DNA from: Lampris incognitus
Lineage: Eukaryota; Chordata; Actinopteri; Lampriformes; Lampridae
Assembly (NCBI RefSeq): GCF_029633865.1
Contig: NC_079214.1
Location: 24,294,873-24,358,872, forward strand
DNA: 64,000 bases
Direction: 5' to 3'
The position numbers were made by a program, and so were the translations under genes. Position 1 is the stretch's first letter; the number at the start of each line of letters is the position of its first letter. The notes below the pieces were generated by a model. That model did not search any database, was not told the origin of the DNA, and saw nothing but the letters and a program-made list of their open reading frames with translations. Shown here piece by piece: positions 1 to 10,592 of the stretch.

Positions 1-581
1 CTGAGTTTAAAAAAATATCACAGCTGTAGAACCGAAGTTCTATTTCGTATAAGCTTCGCCCCCTAAGGCTGTGCCTATACTCATAGAAACTAAAGTTACA
101 GTACGTAACTATCGTTCTCCCTCATACCAAAGGTGACCCTTTTCCCCCCTTAAGCGTCCTTGAAATAATGTGCTTTAACTGACCCCTTACGTAATGTGCA
201 CACAAAGGTGATGTAACAAGCTTACTACTGCTCTACTGTACAGTGCTGATAGGAGAATTTCACACCATGACTTTTGTCTTTCATCTTTGCCTTAAAACAC
301 TTGTGTATGGAGATATGACCAGTTTGTCTAGATAGTTGTATCAGTTGCTTTTGGGTTAAGGTTACTGTTGGTGTGTGCTTTTATGAAAAGGCTTTTCTTC
401 ACAGGAATGATGGACCATTCGTGCCAGTTTAATGGACTGCTTAGCCCCCTACTCTTTTTCTATTATAGTCTAATGCCTTTGTCATGGAAAATACACAGCG
501 GCCTTCTTCCCCTGTCAACCCAGCCTACTCTACACTTATCACTGTGTACCCCAGATTGAACATGCTTTGTTTGACCAGCCG
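1..581. other. Unique AT-rich DNA, no gene seen
   Basis: No recognisable exon, repeat or RNA gene. Short open frames here lack any familiar motif and look like chance. Confidence 0.5.
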
Positions 582-700
582 TCTGTGTGTTTGTATCTGT
601 GTGTTGTCCTTGTGTGTGTGTGTTTGCCTGTGTGTGTGTGTTTGTCTGTGTGTGTGTGTGTGTTTGCCTGTGTGTTTGTCCTTTGTGTGTGTGTGTGTGT
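582..700. repeat. Compound (TG)n microsatellite
   Basis: TG runs are broken repeatedly by TTTGCC, TTTGTC and TTGTCC, so this is an old, imperfect array. Open frames over it encode only Cys/Val runs and are not genes. Confidence 0.9.
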
Positions 701-881
701 CCATGTTTGGCAACATTATTTATGTTGGGGGGACAGTGGGGGTTTTGATGATTTACTGGGCAGCTTCTCCTGATTTTTTACATCAAACAAAATGAATTCC
801 TTGGGTTGTCATATTACTTAACCAATCAGATTCATGCTGAAAAGAGAGTTATCATTAGACTGAGGTCTACATAGCAAATGT

Positions 882-1090
882 TCAGAATCAGAATCATGTT
901 TATTGGCCATGTAGGTTTGCACAAACATGGAATGTGACTCCGGTTTTGTGGCTCTCTCAGTGTACTTAACATAGAATAACAACACTACAACACAACCAAT
1001 CATCAGATATATACACAAGGATTGACTTATACAGGTGAACTAAGAGGCAGTAAAGTGCAGTGGTGCAGAGAATATATCAGAGATGCTGAA
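882..1090 (-). mobile_element. Retroelement 3' tail fragment, minus orientation
   Basis: On the plus strand it opens with a short (CAGAAT)n run followed by TGTTTATTGGCCATGTAGG. This is the usual look of a reversed fish non-LTR element 3' end (a tail with the word CAATAAACA). No coding part remains. The far boundary is a guess. A weaker piece of similar type may lie near 20036-20085. Confidence 0.55.
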
Positions 1091-1928
1091 ATAGATGGAA
1101 GCAAATAGATGTTGATCTGAGAACATCTTTCACTTCAAAATCAGGATGTGCTTACTCGGTGGCCTTGTTTCCCATTCTTTCTTAATGCAGCTTGAACGCA
1201 ACAGTCAAACACCAGTATGCATAGGCCTCACCTTGAAGGGTGAAGGTCCACACAGTTTTATCACATTTGAAATGATAAAAAAAAAACACAGAGATTGTGG
1301 TAGTTTTGCCCTTAGTGTAGATTAACAAAAGGGACCAAATCGCTGAATAAATTATAGGGCCATTGGCAAAATGAGAAAATACTGTTGGTCATAGTCGTGT
1401 GTAAAATTGTTCATCTACTTCGGTCAAACCTTCATCCATGTTCCATGATGTGAACTATCACTGTGCTGAGTTGAGCGACTGAGCATTTGAGTGACAGTTT
1501 GAGGATTTTTCTTGAGGCTTTACTGATGTAGGTAAACAGGAACCACAAATCCAGCTTAGCATCACTTGGTTTTTGGTTAGGACTCCTGGCTCGAGAAGCA
1601 TTTTCAATTGACTTGGATGACAGAAAGCTGTTTGGCTGACAGTGTGTATGATTAAAAACGAGTGCAATGCATGAATGTGCCATTGAGAATTTGCTTGTAC
1701 GTGTGTCAGTGTTATCACAGCAAAACAGAGTTCCTAAACAGCATTATAACTAAATTCAATAAACACACTTTTGCCACAGCCACGTTCTTTGTTGCTTTTC
1801 AACACAGATTTGGAACGTGAAAACAAACACACCTTCTGTCAGGGTTTCTGTGTGAACATAGTTTTCAACGTTTGATCTGATAAGCAAGTTTGACTACTGT
1901 CTGTGAGCAGGAACCAAGCCATGACTTG

Positions 1929-1933
<5 letters not shown>
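1091..1933. other. Unique DNA, no gene seen
   Basis: Nothing recognisable. Two overlapping minus-strand open frames near 1432-1718 have no familiar motif. Confidence 0.5.

Positions 1934-1995
<62 letters not shown>
1934..1995. repeat. (TG)31 microsatellite
   Basis: A nearly perfect GT/TG run of about 62 bases. Confidence 0.95.
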
Positions 1996-1996
<1 letters not shown>

Positions 1997-2351
1997 TATG
2001 TTTACACGTCTTCTCCTGGATCACCAACTTGCCATGGTGGAGAAGCTTGCATGTACCAATGATCCCAAGAGCTATGCCGCCCAGAGCTTGGCTCCTGGTA
2101 GGGTCACTGAAGGCAGACAGATCAAGGGGGAGGTTCCAGATGAAGTGGAATCTAAGAAAGACCTCAATGGCGGAACTGACGGAAGATGTCTCCAGGTCAC
2201 AACGACAGTGAAGGTGGATGAAGGCTGCAACAGAGGGTGGTCCCCAATCGTCTTGGTTCTCCATGCCATTGGACTCTGGCCACTTTCTGCCAAGGACCGT
2301 GTGGTGGCTGCAGGCGCATCAGCCACGCCACGTAAAAAGCCGTCACGTGAG
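1996..2351. other. Unique GC-moderate DNA, no assignment
   Basis: Open on both strands for about 150 codons, but partly because the microsatellite is open. I see no domain. It could be part of an unknown repeat leading into the SINE that follows. Confidence 0.35.
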
Positions 2352-2533
2352 GCGCCCCGGTAGCTCACCTGATGGAGCACGTACCACATGGGGCTGGGTC
2401 CTTGCTGCAGCAGCCTGGGTTCGAGTCCGGCCTGGGCCCTTTGCTGCATGTCATCCCCTCTCTCTCCCCTGCCTTTCCTGTTTCTCTCTCGACTATTGCT
2501 ATCTAATAAAGACGGAAAATGCCAAAAAAAAAA
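2352..2533 (+). mobile_element. tRNA-derived SINE (family C)
   Basis: The tRNA-like head has a box A-like TAGCTCACCTGATGGAGCA and a box B GGTTCGAGTCC. The pyrimidine-rich body (CTCTCTCCCCTGCCTTTCC) ends in AATAAAGACGGAAAATGCC and a short A run. A second copy lies in reverse at 22813-22998. It directly abuts a family A SINE on its 3' side, so the A run of this copy probably served as that insertion target. Confidence 0.8.
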
Positions 2534-2961
2534 AGCTAGCATGGGGGTCTATTCCATTGTCTACCAACACTGGGATCGCCGGTTCAAATCCCCGTGTTAC
2601 CTCCGTCTTGGTTGGGCGTCTCTACAGACACAATTGGCCGTGTCTGTGGGTGGGAAGACAGATGTGAGCATGTGTCCTGGTCACTGCACTAGCGCTTCCT
2701 CGGGTCAGTCGGGGGCGCCTGTTCTGGGGGAGGGGGAACTGGGGGCAATAGCGTGATCCTCCCACGTGCTATGTCCTGCTGGCGAAACTTCTCACTGTCA
2801 GGTGAAAAGAAGCGGCTGGCAATTCCACATGTATCGGAGGAGGCACGTGGTAGTCTGCAGCCCTCCCCAGATCAGCATAGAGGGTGAGGCAGCGACCAGG
2901 ATGGCAATAGGGGTACTTTGCCCGATACAATTGGGGGGGGATCCAAAAAACAAAAAACAAA
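2534..2961 (+). mobile_element. tRNA-derived SINE (family A), copy 1
   Basis: About 430 bp. The head has a degenerate box A (TAGCATGGGGGTC) and a B box-like GGTTCAAATCC. The body includes the family-wide ATTGGCCGTGTCTG, GTGAAAAGAAGCGGCTGG and ATGTATCGGAGGAGGCA words, and the end is a G-rich stretch plus A runs. It is diverged from the other six copies, mainly by small losses near 2900-2940. Confidence 0.85.
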
Positions 2962-3309
2962 GCTGTCATACGCAGGCGTCCTCTGCGGCTCCAGGGTCGG
3001 CCTCTACACTCACCTGAAGACCCAGAGGGACCCAGAAGGAGGAAAGTCATACTTGACCCCAAGTGACCGCTGATGATGATGTGTACACTTGAGCTTGTGA
3101 CAATGCTTGTGTGTGAGAGTAACTGAGGCAAGGCTTTAGGTGACTTGTGAAAATCCCCTCAAATCTTCCTTTCGGCAGTTGTAAGTTAAACACTGGGCTT
3201 GTGTGCAAGGCAAAGCTATAACGTCCTTACACAGGAGACAGCCACTGTTGAGTTTGTTTACCTGGCTCAAGTTTGCCTGTTGATCTAGCTAAAAGCCCCT
3301 CTCTGTCTC

Positions 3310-3347
<38 letters not shown>

Positions 3348-4130
3348 GTACACAACATGAATGCACATGTGTACCCAGTTTAAATACACACATTAATAAC
3401 GGCCGTAACGCCACTCTTTGTCAAGTGCTTTTACAGGTTCAACATTGACCTCAGTGTTTAATGTTGCTTCACAAATGGCTGTGGCTTTATACACAAACAA
3501 ATCTTTTGTCACTGTTTGCCAACTCCCATGTTTCTTTCATAAAACACAAGGGGCAAAACTGAGATTATTCTGTGTCCGGAGATATAAGACTAATAAAGGT
3601 TTTCCAAAACCAAACTAGCCATTAAAATAAGTTACGTTAAAAAAAAACCCTCAGTCTTCCAATGGCTACACGTCTCCCTTCAACTGAAAACAAGACAGCT
3701 CAAAGTGCTGGCGAGATCAGACATTTTAATATTCATTGCATGTTCTTCCTCCAAGTAGGGATCTCTAGTTCCAGTGCTGCGGTTCACCGCTGATGTTATC
3801 ACAATCTCTTTTTTTTCTTTTTTGGGTGGGGGGGCTTGGCTTTCTCTCCTAATTTTAAATTACTCATGAAAGCCACATCAAAATGTAGAGGGTGTCGGGG
3901 CTTTGCTGTGAGGGAACTGTCTCTCTCTGCACCTAAACAGAACCAAAGTACAGCCAAGTGCAAGAGAGGTTGTAGAAAACGGGAAGGTGCGTAAGAAAGA
4001 AAAGGGCATGGTTGCTTTGTTTGTTGAAACATGCTGTCAGCATCGTTTGCTTCACTTTGCTAGACCTCACAGAGGAACGAGGAAGGTTTTTCGGTGCTCT
4101 TCGTCCCCTCAGACACATGCTCTACCTCTA
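2962..4130. other. Unique DNA with one (CA)13 run
   Basis: No exon or repeat recognised apart from the CA run at 3315-3340. An ATTTTAATATTCATTGCATG word near 3722 is AT-rich regulatory-like sequence at best. Confidence 0.5.
3315..3340. repeat. (CA)13 microsatellite
   Basis: A simple dinucleotide run of 26 bases. Confidence 0.9.
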
Positions 4131-4400
4131 GGGGCAGCATAGCTCAGGAGGTAGAGTGGGTCGTCCAGTAATGGGAAGGTTGTTGATTCGATCCTCGGCT
4201 CCTGCGGAGAGCACGTCAAAGTGTCCTTGAGCAAGACACTGAACCCTTAACTGCTCCTGATGAGCAGGTTGGCACCTTGCATTGTAGCCTCTGCCGTCAG
4301 TGTATGAATGTGTATGTGAATGTGAGGCATACACTGTAAAGTGCTTTGAGTGGTCGGTAGACGAGAAAAGCGCTATATAAATGCAGTCCAATTACCATTT
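4131..4400 (+). mobile_element. tRNA-derived SINE (family D)
   Basis: The head carries box A TAGCTCAGGAGGTAGAG and box B GTTGATTCGATCC, spaced as in a tRNA. The central part has the common fish-SINE word TCCTTGAGCAAGACACTGAA. The 3' part, with TAAAGTGCTTTGAGTGGTCG and AAAAGCGCTATATAAATG, resembles a LINE-type 3' tail used for reverse-transcriptase recruitment. The copy is complete head to tail. I saw no clear target duplication. Confidence 0.85.
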
Positions 4401-5249
4401 GACCTCTCTCCCATAGATTTACATACACACTAGCTCTTCCCTTTGGTTCTCATGTGTTTTCAAACCCCAAACTTTCAGTTTGCCTCTGGTAACCCCACCA
4501 CACAGGCTTAATACTGTCTTACTGTAAGGGCCTTCCTATAGATGTAATGGGAGAATGTTTTTATTTGCCCAATAAATAAAATTGATGCTCTAAATCATGA
4601 ATTAATTTGTCTTCAAATTGGTGTGGTTAACTTATCAGAAATGGTTAATTTAAACCATAAATCTCAGGTCTGCAGGCCCTCCCTCAAGCCTGGCCGCTTC
4701 CACTGTGATCTCAGCTGTTGCCAGAAGATGTCAGTGTGGTCCGCTGATCCTTCCACCTCCCTTCACGTCCTCCCCCTGTTCCTCCATACTGTTGACTCTC
4801 TCCAATAGGAAGCAGATGGGGGACCTTTGCTGCGGGCTACTACCAAATGGAGAAAATTCTCATTACAACGTCTGCAAGCTCTGTTTATTCTTTCCAAGCC
4901 TCATCTCCACCCCCTTCCACCTTTGCTCCATGTGATTTATTGAGGACTTTTTCCGATGTGGACATGCCATTTAGATATACCTTGCGTCAATGATTGCGAG
5001 GGTTATCATTTTCAACATGTAACGTGAAGCAGATCCCATTTTTTTCAGGCTCTGTCAGATGTCAACTCTTTGCCTTGCAAACCATGTTCTCTTAAGTTTC
5101 TACTATATGTGTATGAGGAATGGATTGGAATCTCCTCTGCAGAATGTTTGAGGTCAGTATAAAGCTGGCCAAAATTAAGTTGTTTAGGAAGTTAGGAAGC
5201 AATAGCAGTAACATAAGAATAGTGGTCGGATGTGTTTTGTTTTTGGACT
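4401..5249. other. Unique DNA, no gene seen
   Basis: No recognised motif. Open frames around 4623-4935 have no domain features. Confidence 0.5.
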
Positions 5250-5268
5250 TGTGTGTGTGTGTGTGTAT
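5250..5268. repeat. Short (TG)n run
   Basis: About 9 units, directly abutting the left end of the miniature LTR element. Confidence 0.8.
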
Positions 5269-5434
5269 TGTAATGATCACAGATGAATAGTCTCACTAGC
5301 CCTTGGCTAGCGGGTCGGACCCTTTAGTCGACTGGTTAATGTAGTTGCCCGTGGTGTGGGAGACCCAGGTTTGCGTCCCGGCTGCGGCTGTTCCCAGCTG
5401 TAGCTGTTCCCGGCTGTCCCCCGAATTCGTTACA
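5269..5434 (+). repeat. 5' LTR of miniature element
   Basis: 166 bp, TGTAA...TTACA. It carries a tRNA-like block at about 5320-5390, with box A-like and box B-like words and a short GCCC/GGGAG arm between them. Followed after one base by the putative primer-binding site. Confidence 0.75.
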
Positions 5435-5435
5435 T

Positions 5436-5453
5436 TGGTGTCAGAAGTGGGAT
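5436..5453 (+). other. Primer-binding site, tRNA-Leu type
   Basis: TGGTGTCAGAAGTGGGAT begins with TGG (the complement of CCA) and matches the acceptor and T-stem strand of vertebrate tRNA-Leu. It lies just inside the LTR, as expected. Confidence 0.7.
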
Positions 5454-5551
5454 GGTGAGATCATGAGGCCATTGGAAGCTTGTGCGCCCAGAGGCGTGAG
5501 GGAGCTGGTATGCTGAAGCGTGAGGATGCACTTCCCGAAGGAGGGGGGTAG

Positions 5552-5677
5552 TGTAACGATCACGGATGAATAGACTCGGCAGCCCTTGGCTAACTGGGCG
5601 GACCCTTTAGTCCACTGGTTAACATAGTCACCCATGGTGGGGGAGACCCAGGTTCGTGGTGGTTCCCGGCTGCCCCT
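5552..5677 (+). repeat. 3' LTR of miniature element, truncated
   Basis: About 126 bp aligning with the left LTR from TGTAACGATCACGG. It loses its last 40 bases or so and passes into AATTATAAATAAATC. Several substitutions against the left LTR show that the copy is old. Confidence 0.7.
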
Positions 5678-5934
5678 AATTATAAATAAATCACGCCAAT
5701 AAACAAATACCAACCCCTCCACCCCCACTGGACCGTTAGCGATCACGTGTTTTTGAATTTTTGAATGTGGGCACCTCTCCCTTCCCCATTGGATGTTGTG
5801 CATGTGATGTGCCTGACGAGACAGTAAATGGTATGTTCTTTCCCATGTAGCTTTATTGACAGCTGATGATTGCTTATAGCATGAAACAGGCTTGTCTTGT
5901 CTCATAAAAAACTTACTTGACTCACTGGATTTTA

Positions 5935-5939
5935 TGTGT

Positions 5940-6022
<83 letters not shown>
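5935..6022. repeat. (TG)n microsatellite, about 88 bases
   Basis: A near-perfect run with one TGTATG interruption at its left edge. Confidence 0.95.
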
Positions 6023-6025
<3 letters not shown>

Positions 6026-6579
6026 TACAAGACGCGATGTTATGAGTAAGGTCTTTAAATCTCCGGTCAGACATAGATTATTATACTTGCCCTGTTACTT
6101 TCCCTCAAGGTTCGTCCTTGCTCTTACCCTCTATACCCAAAAAGTTTTCTTCCCCCATTATTCTCCATCACAGGCAAATCCCCAGCTCCCTTTTACTCCC
6201 CAGTCTCGAAAGCTAGCTCTTTGAATGGAATATAAATGACATCATTACGTAATATTCAATCTGTTGCTGCAGCAATATCCTATTCCTTGGATAGCCCCCC
6301 CCTTCACCACCCGCCCCATATGCTCTGGACTTACCAGCCCCCTCCCCCCCACCCCTTCCTTTTTCACAGAGAATATTAAAGAGTTATTAAATTAATCTGT
6401 GCTCGCTGGCGCGTGTTATTGCAGTGCAGAGATTTGCGGGGCGAATGAAGCTGTTAGGCCGCGCTCTAAGCAGATTTATTAAGGGTGCCAGGGAATCACC
6501 AAATAGACCTGATAACCTGTTTTATTTTGCACAAGTGAACACTTTCTTTAAATCCGCTTATGACCGCCCCCCCCAAAAC
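6023..6579. other. Unique DNA with a possible conserved non-coding block
   Basis: No coding motif. The stretch 6362-6540 is free of repeats, with AT-rich words such as TTATTAAATTAATC and GCAGATTTATTAAG. This style is common in developmental enhancers, but no alignment was possible. Confidence 0.3.
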
Positions 6580-6607
6580 CACACACACACACACACACAC
6601 ACACACA
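6580..6607. repeat. (CA)14 microsatellite
   Basis: A simple CA run preceded by a C-run/A-run. Confidence 0.9.
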
Positions 6608-7023
6608 TTTTTACATAAATTTGTTTTTTTCTCGAAATCTGAGGCAGTGTAACTTTGCTACCATCACACTCTGATACAAAAACGAACAAATTGCACAAAT
6701 TTGCATGAGATGTTGTATTTTTTAACTGATTTGATAGAATGGTGTGTGTGTACCGGCTATTGTAATAGAACTGTGCGGTGTCTTTGAGTGCTGGTGTGCA
6801 ACTGCACTTTTATCCTGCTTTCTCTTACTTAAAATGATGTCTCTTCTTACTGTTTGATAAACCACGAGTTGACTGGCAGGTGATGGTTGTTTATATTGAT
6901 TCTGGACTTATGTCAATAAGTCTAGTGTTGTTATGAATGTTAGGGAGCAGAGGTCTATGAAGGTAGCCTCCCCTTGTTGCAGTGCATTGCACTGTTGGCA
7001 TTTTGCTGTCAGTGTTATCACAT
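6608..7023. other. Unique DNA, no gene seen
   Basis: No recognisable element. Confidence 0.5.
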
Positions 7024-7243
7024 AGGCACAGTGGCGCAGTGGTTAGTGCAGTCGCCTCACAGCAAGAAGGTCCTGGGTTCAAGCCCCGGGGTCGTCCAAC
7101 CTTGGGGTTGTCCCGGGTCATCCTCTGTGTGGAGTTTGCATGTTCTGTCCATGTCTGTGGGGGTTTCCTCCGGGTGCTCCAGTTTCCTCCCACAGTCCAA
7201 AGACGTGTAGGTCAGGTGAATTGGTGATACAGATTGTCCCTAG

Positions 7244-7308
<65 letters not shown>

Positions 7309-7446
7309 GTGGGGGGGCCCTGTGATGGACTGGCGGCCTGTCCAGGGTGTCTCCCCGCCTGCCGCCCAATGACTGCTGGGATAGGCGCCAACATCCCCGT
7401 GACCCTGAGTAAGGATAAGCGGTTTAAATAATGGATGGATGGACGG
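7024..7446 (+). mobile_element. tRNA-derived SINE (family B), complete, with internal TG expansion
   Basis: The head contains box A TGGCGCAGTGG and box B GGTTCAAGCCC. The body carries the frequent fish words GTTTCCTCCGGGTGCTCC and CAGGTGAATTGGTGATAC. The 3' half has CCTGTCCAGGGTGTCTCCCC and ends in the (GGAT)n tail ATGGATGGATGGACGGATG. A (TG)31 run at 7245-7306 has grown in the middle where relatives have a short TGTGTG stretch. Confidence 0.9.
7245..7306. repeat. (TG)31 microsatellite inside SINE
   Basis: A perfect TG run arising within the family B SINE body. Confidence 0.95.
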
Positions 7447-8448
7447 ATGTTATAACATAGATGAGAGGAGTAGTTAGACAACAAATGAACAAAGGCTGTG
7501 CAAAAATAACTCTGTTAGAATAAAAAAAAAAGTATTTTTACATGTCCTGTGTAACAGATTTTTTTTTTTTATTCAATTCAATTCAAATTTTGTTGTACGG
7601 ATGGTCTAGCTTTAGCAGATTTTCTCTGGCTCCAGTTTATGGCTCAGAAAAATGAGGGTACTTGGAGATTGTTCTCATGCAAAATATTCTCATTGTTACA
7701 GAGAGAGAGAGAGAGAGAACGAGAGAGCGAGAGAGAGTGTGTGTGCAGGGGGTTGTCGGTCAAAGCTGACCTATAAAGAAGCTTGTGCGTATGTATCTGC
7801 ACATGTACATGCGGTGATCCACAAATGTGCGGGTGTGTGTGCGTGTATTCTCTGACAGAACCAGGAGGTTTAGCACTCACTGATTCCACCCCAGATTCCT
7901 AACCTCATTAACCAGAGTGAATGCGAACAGTGTAAACATTTAATCCGGCGTGAGATTTTTGGGCTCCGTTGGGTCAACAGTTTAGCTGTTGCTTTTTTCT
8001 CAAGCCTCTAGACAAAGTCTGCTTTCAATTACTTTGACAAAATTGCTTTACAGGGTCCATGCATGATTAAATATTCATTATGTTAAACTAGGCACTTTCT
8101 TTGTATATAAATCCATATTAGATTTGGCTGGCAGGCTGCCTGAAGCCACATGAGATGGATTGTGGCTGCAAAAAAAAAAAGAAGAAAAAAAAGCAGTGGA
8201 CTCCTTAGCAGCTCCTTTCTCCTGGGCTTGTTTGTTTTTGTTCTGATGTAAATGACGACTTGTTGATATTTTCCTACCTTTTTTGTCCACAAGGGCCGGA
8301 CACACACAGGCTCTTTCAGGGTGGGGAAATGTTGGAATTTACAGTGGGCATGGGAAAAATAAACAAGCGTGTCGGCCGGTCTGGTGGCAGGGAGCAACAC
8401 AGGTCTGTCCAAAAAAAATTGGTCAAATACTCTGCATCTGGAAAAAAG

Positions 8449-8450
<2 letters not shown>
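7447..8450. other. Unique DNA with GA repeat
   Basis: Contains the (GA)n tract at 7699-7738 and a GT-rich stretch at 7737-7850. The rest is AT-rich unique sequence, including CATGATTAAATATTCATTAT near 8060. Confidence 0.45.
7699..7738. repeat. (GA)n microsatellite
   Basis: GA run with two small interruptions (AACGAG and GCGAG). Confidence 0.9.
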
Positions 8451-8504
<54 letters not shown>

Positions 8505-8514
8505 TGTGTGTGTG
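8451..8514. repeat. (TG)n microsatellite
   Basis: 64 bases, with one TCTG interruption near the right end. A CATGCATTCATGCATGCGTG stretch follows. Confidence 0.95.
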
Positions 8515-9641
8515 CATGCATTCATGCATGCGTGCGTGTGTGCACACGCGCGTGCTCAAAGAGGAGGTGTACGCTTGCCCGCGTTTGCGTGTGTGTATGT
8601 ATTTGGAAAAGGGAGGGCAAAGGGTGAAGAGCGAAGCCATTCCATTTCAAATAAGGCCGGCTTCCTTGAAAATATTTACCCAATATTTTTCTCTCTCCAA
8701 GCAAAATTGACCTCTTTGATTGAAAAGATTACTTAAAAGACCTCATGGAAAATAAATTCACGAGTATTCGAAATTCCTTAGTGGATTTGCCAGGGCTGCT
8801 TAGCGTGAGCCCGTGTTTATTTGTTTTCCAGCTGCAGGAGGGATCAGGGCTGTGTTGACTCAGAGGGTATGTGGGTTATCTTTTGTTACAGACGTCATGA
8901 AGGTACTCTTGCCACAGATTCTATGAAATGGCGCAAACCTGAAGCAGCTGTACAAAGAGATCTGTACCTGTCTTCCTGCCAAGTAATATGTTTTATTATT
9001 TGCTACCAAGACAGAAGTGTCTCATTGTTTTGTTTTTTGTTTTTTACGTTATTATTATTGTTATTATTCCCTGAAAACCTTGACCAGATTCCGATGAGTG
9101 CACTCACCACACCAACGCTCCGGCCTTTCACTCTGCAGCTTGCACAGCTTAGCCTTGAGTTTTAGGGCACGTCTTGAAACGTGTGGTGAGTAGTAAGCAG
9201 GTCAGGTGAAGAATGTAGATCATTTTTGAATGAAGTAACACAGCCACTGACTGCAGAAATGAGTGGTCCCAACACTGACTGCAGAGAGGACAGTTCCACC
9301 ACTCGGATCTAGAATAACATCTGAGGAAAGGGAAAATTTAATAACGTAAGCTTCAGTTCGACCCTGATGGTGCAGCCAAATAAGCCCTGGGTGAATTCCT
9401 GCCAGATTCGGAGAGGCAGCACTATAGAGAGGTGTGGTGATCTATTGGTTTCAACATGAGTTATTTAAACTTTCGGACCACCGCACTGAGACTGTGGGTG
9501 GCCAGGCATATAGAGACCCATAGAAAGAGTGTTTGTAGTATTTGTAACCTGATCCTATTGCCCATTATGAGACTGAACGAAAGGAGAAACCTAAGAATTG
9601 GCATCATGGTGTTAGCTCCTGTCCTCATGTTACACATGCAT
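8515..9641. other. Unique DNA with a possible conserved non-coding block
   Basis: No coding motif recognised. The block 8640-8820 is non-repetitive with words such as TTTGATTGAAAAGATTAC and GAAAATAAATTCACGAG, and could be a conserved element. Inference only. Confidence 0.3.
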
Positions 9642-9652
9642 ACACACACACA

Positions 9653-9721
<69 letters not shown>

Positions 9722-9740
9722 ACACACATGCACACACACA
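9642..9740. repeat. (CA)n microsatellite, about 99 bases
   Basis: CA run with AAACA, ATACA and ATGCA interruptions. Further short CA stretches occur to about 9828. Confidence 0.95.
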
Positions 9741-10309
9741 AATATGCATGCATGCACACAGGCACAAATACAGAGAGAGGGAGCGAGCACCAAGCTAATG
9801 ACCTCCTTAGCACACACACACACCCACACTAGCATGACTGGTACTTTGTCGCAGTACACTGGACTGCTTATAGAGTTTGAACCACATGACTCAGCTGTTG
9901 GAATAGCAGCTATCCGTATTACAGCACACCAGCCCATCAATGAGTTCTTATTTATTACCTTCCCACCCATGTAGGACAGAATTTGAATGTGTTGGCTATT
10001 TAATTGTTCAGAAAAAAATACTACCATTTTATTTGTCATTTGTCAACCACCAAAGTGTTGTTGTCATTTCAGGCCTTCTGGATTACCTCGGGTTCCATTA
10101 TTACTTGCCTTTGGTGAAAATGGATAGGATTTCTGGTTTCCACTTTGGATTCACTTTGTCCTTTTGAATATGCAAAACCGAGACATTAGAATTACAGTAG
10201 GGTGAATTCTTTATCGATTATTATCAAGATAGTTTGATTTCAAATATATATTTACACCACCCATTGCAGAAGGAAGGCTCTAAGTATGATGGAGGACACC
10301 AGCACATGG
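9741..10309. other. Unique DNA, no gene seen
   Basis: Nothing recognisable beyond minor CA stretches at the left edge. Confidence 0.45.
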
Positions 10310-10592
10310 TCTGTTCTCCTCCTTCCCTCAGGACAACGCTTACAAAGCATCAGAGCTCGGACCAGCCGGCTCAAGGACAGTTTTTACCCCCAGGTGGTCA
10401 GAATAATGAAGAGTGTGCACTTTACATAACTTCAGTTATTTATTATTTTGTGGGATTTCTGATTTATTGTTTTCGTTATTTGTTTGTTTGTAGCGTTAAG
10501 GGCTGAGAGAGCGAGGGCACATGCATTTAATTTCATTGCACTGGAAAGTACATGGTACTTTTAAGTTTATATGACAATAAACTTGAACTGGA
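10310..10592 (+). mobile_element. Truncated LINE, ORF2 end and 3' UTR
   Basis: The left edge can be read as the last codons of a non-LTR ORF2, with the family-like peptide RTSRLKDSFYPQVVRIMKS, then a stop. An AT-rich 3' UTR follows, with TTTCATTGCACTGGAAAG and a terminal ATGACAATAAACTTGAACT. This is the layout of the 3' end of fish L2/Rex-like LINEs. It is strongly 5' truncated, as usual for target-primed insertions. Confidence 0.65.

Larger units (their letters stand above)
5269..5677 (+). mobile_element. Miniature LTR retroelement (TRIM-like) with tRNA-like LTRs
   Basis: Two direct repeats, 5269-5434 and 5552-5677, both start TGTAA(T/C)GATCAC. The complete left one ends TTACA, giving the TG...CA ends of an LTR. 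The only internal sequence is 117 bp. It opens with TGGTGTCAGAAGTGGGAT at 5436-5453, which matches the complement of a tRNA-Leu 3' end plus CCA (a primer-binding site). It closes with GAAGGAGGGGGGTAG at 5537-5551 (a polypurine tract). There is no gag or pol, only a 17-codon frame starting ATG near 5464. The right LTR is cut short near 5677. Each LTR contains a Pol III-like box A (TAGTCGACTGG) and a box B-like GGTTTGCGTCC about 45 bases later. LTR, PBS and PPT are seen directly. The TRIM label is inference. Confidence 0.75.

Noticed and set aside
484..795. Open frames over TG/CA arrays encoding Cys/Val or His/Thr runs (also at 1890, 7118, 8083, 9461, 26726 and others)
   Set aside because: Dinucleotide repeats are open in several frames. 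These peptides are products of the repeat and not genes.
2400..2440. tRNA-like heads with good box B words as real tRNA genes (also in the other SINEs)
   Set aside because: They continue into conserved SINE bodies, recur in many copies and lack a full acceptor stem pairing.
2072..2542. Minus-strand frame of 156 codons near the first SINE pair
   Set aside because: Mostly crosses SINE family C and unassigned sequence, with no motif.
7024..7446. Regularly spaced repeats as a CRISPR array
   Set aside because: The genome is eukaryotic and the repeats are microsatellite or SINE tails without unique spacers.
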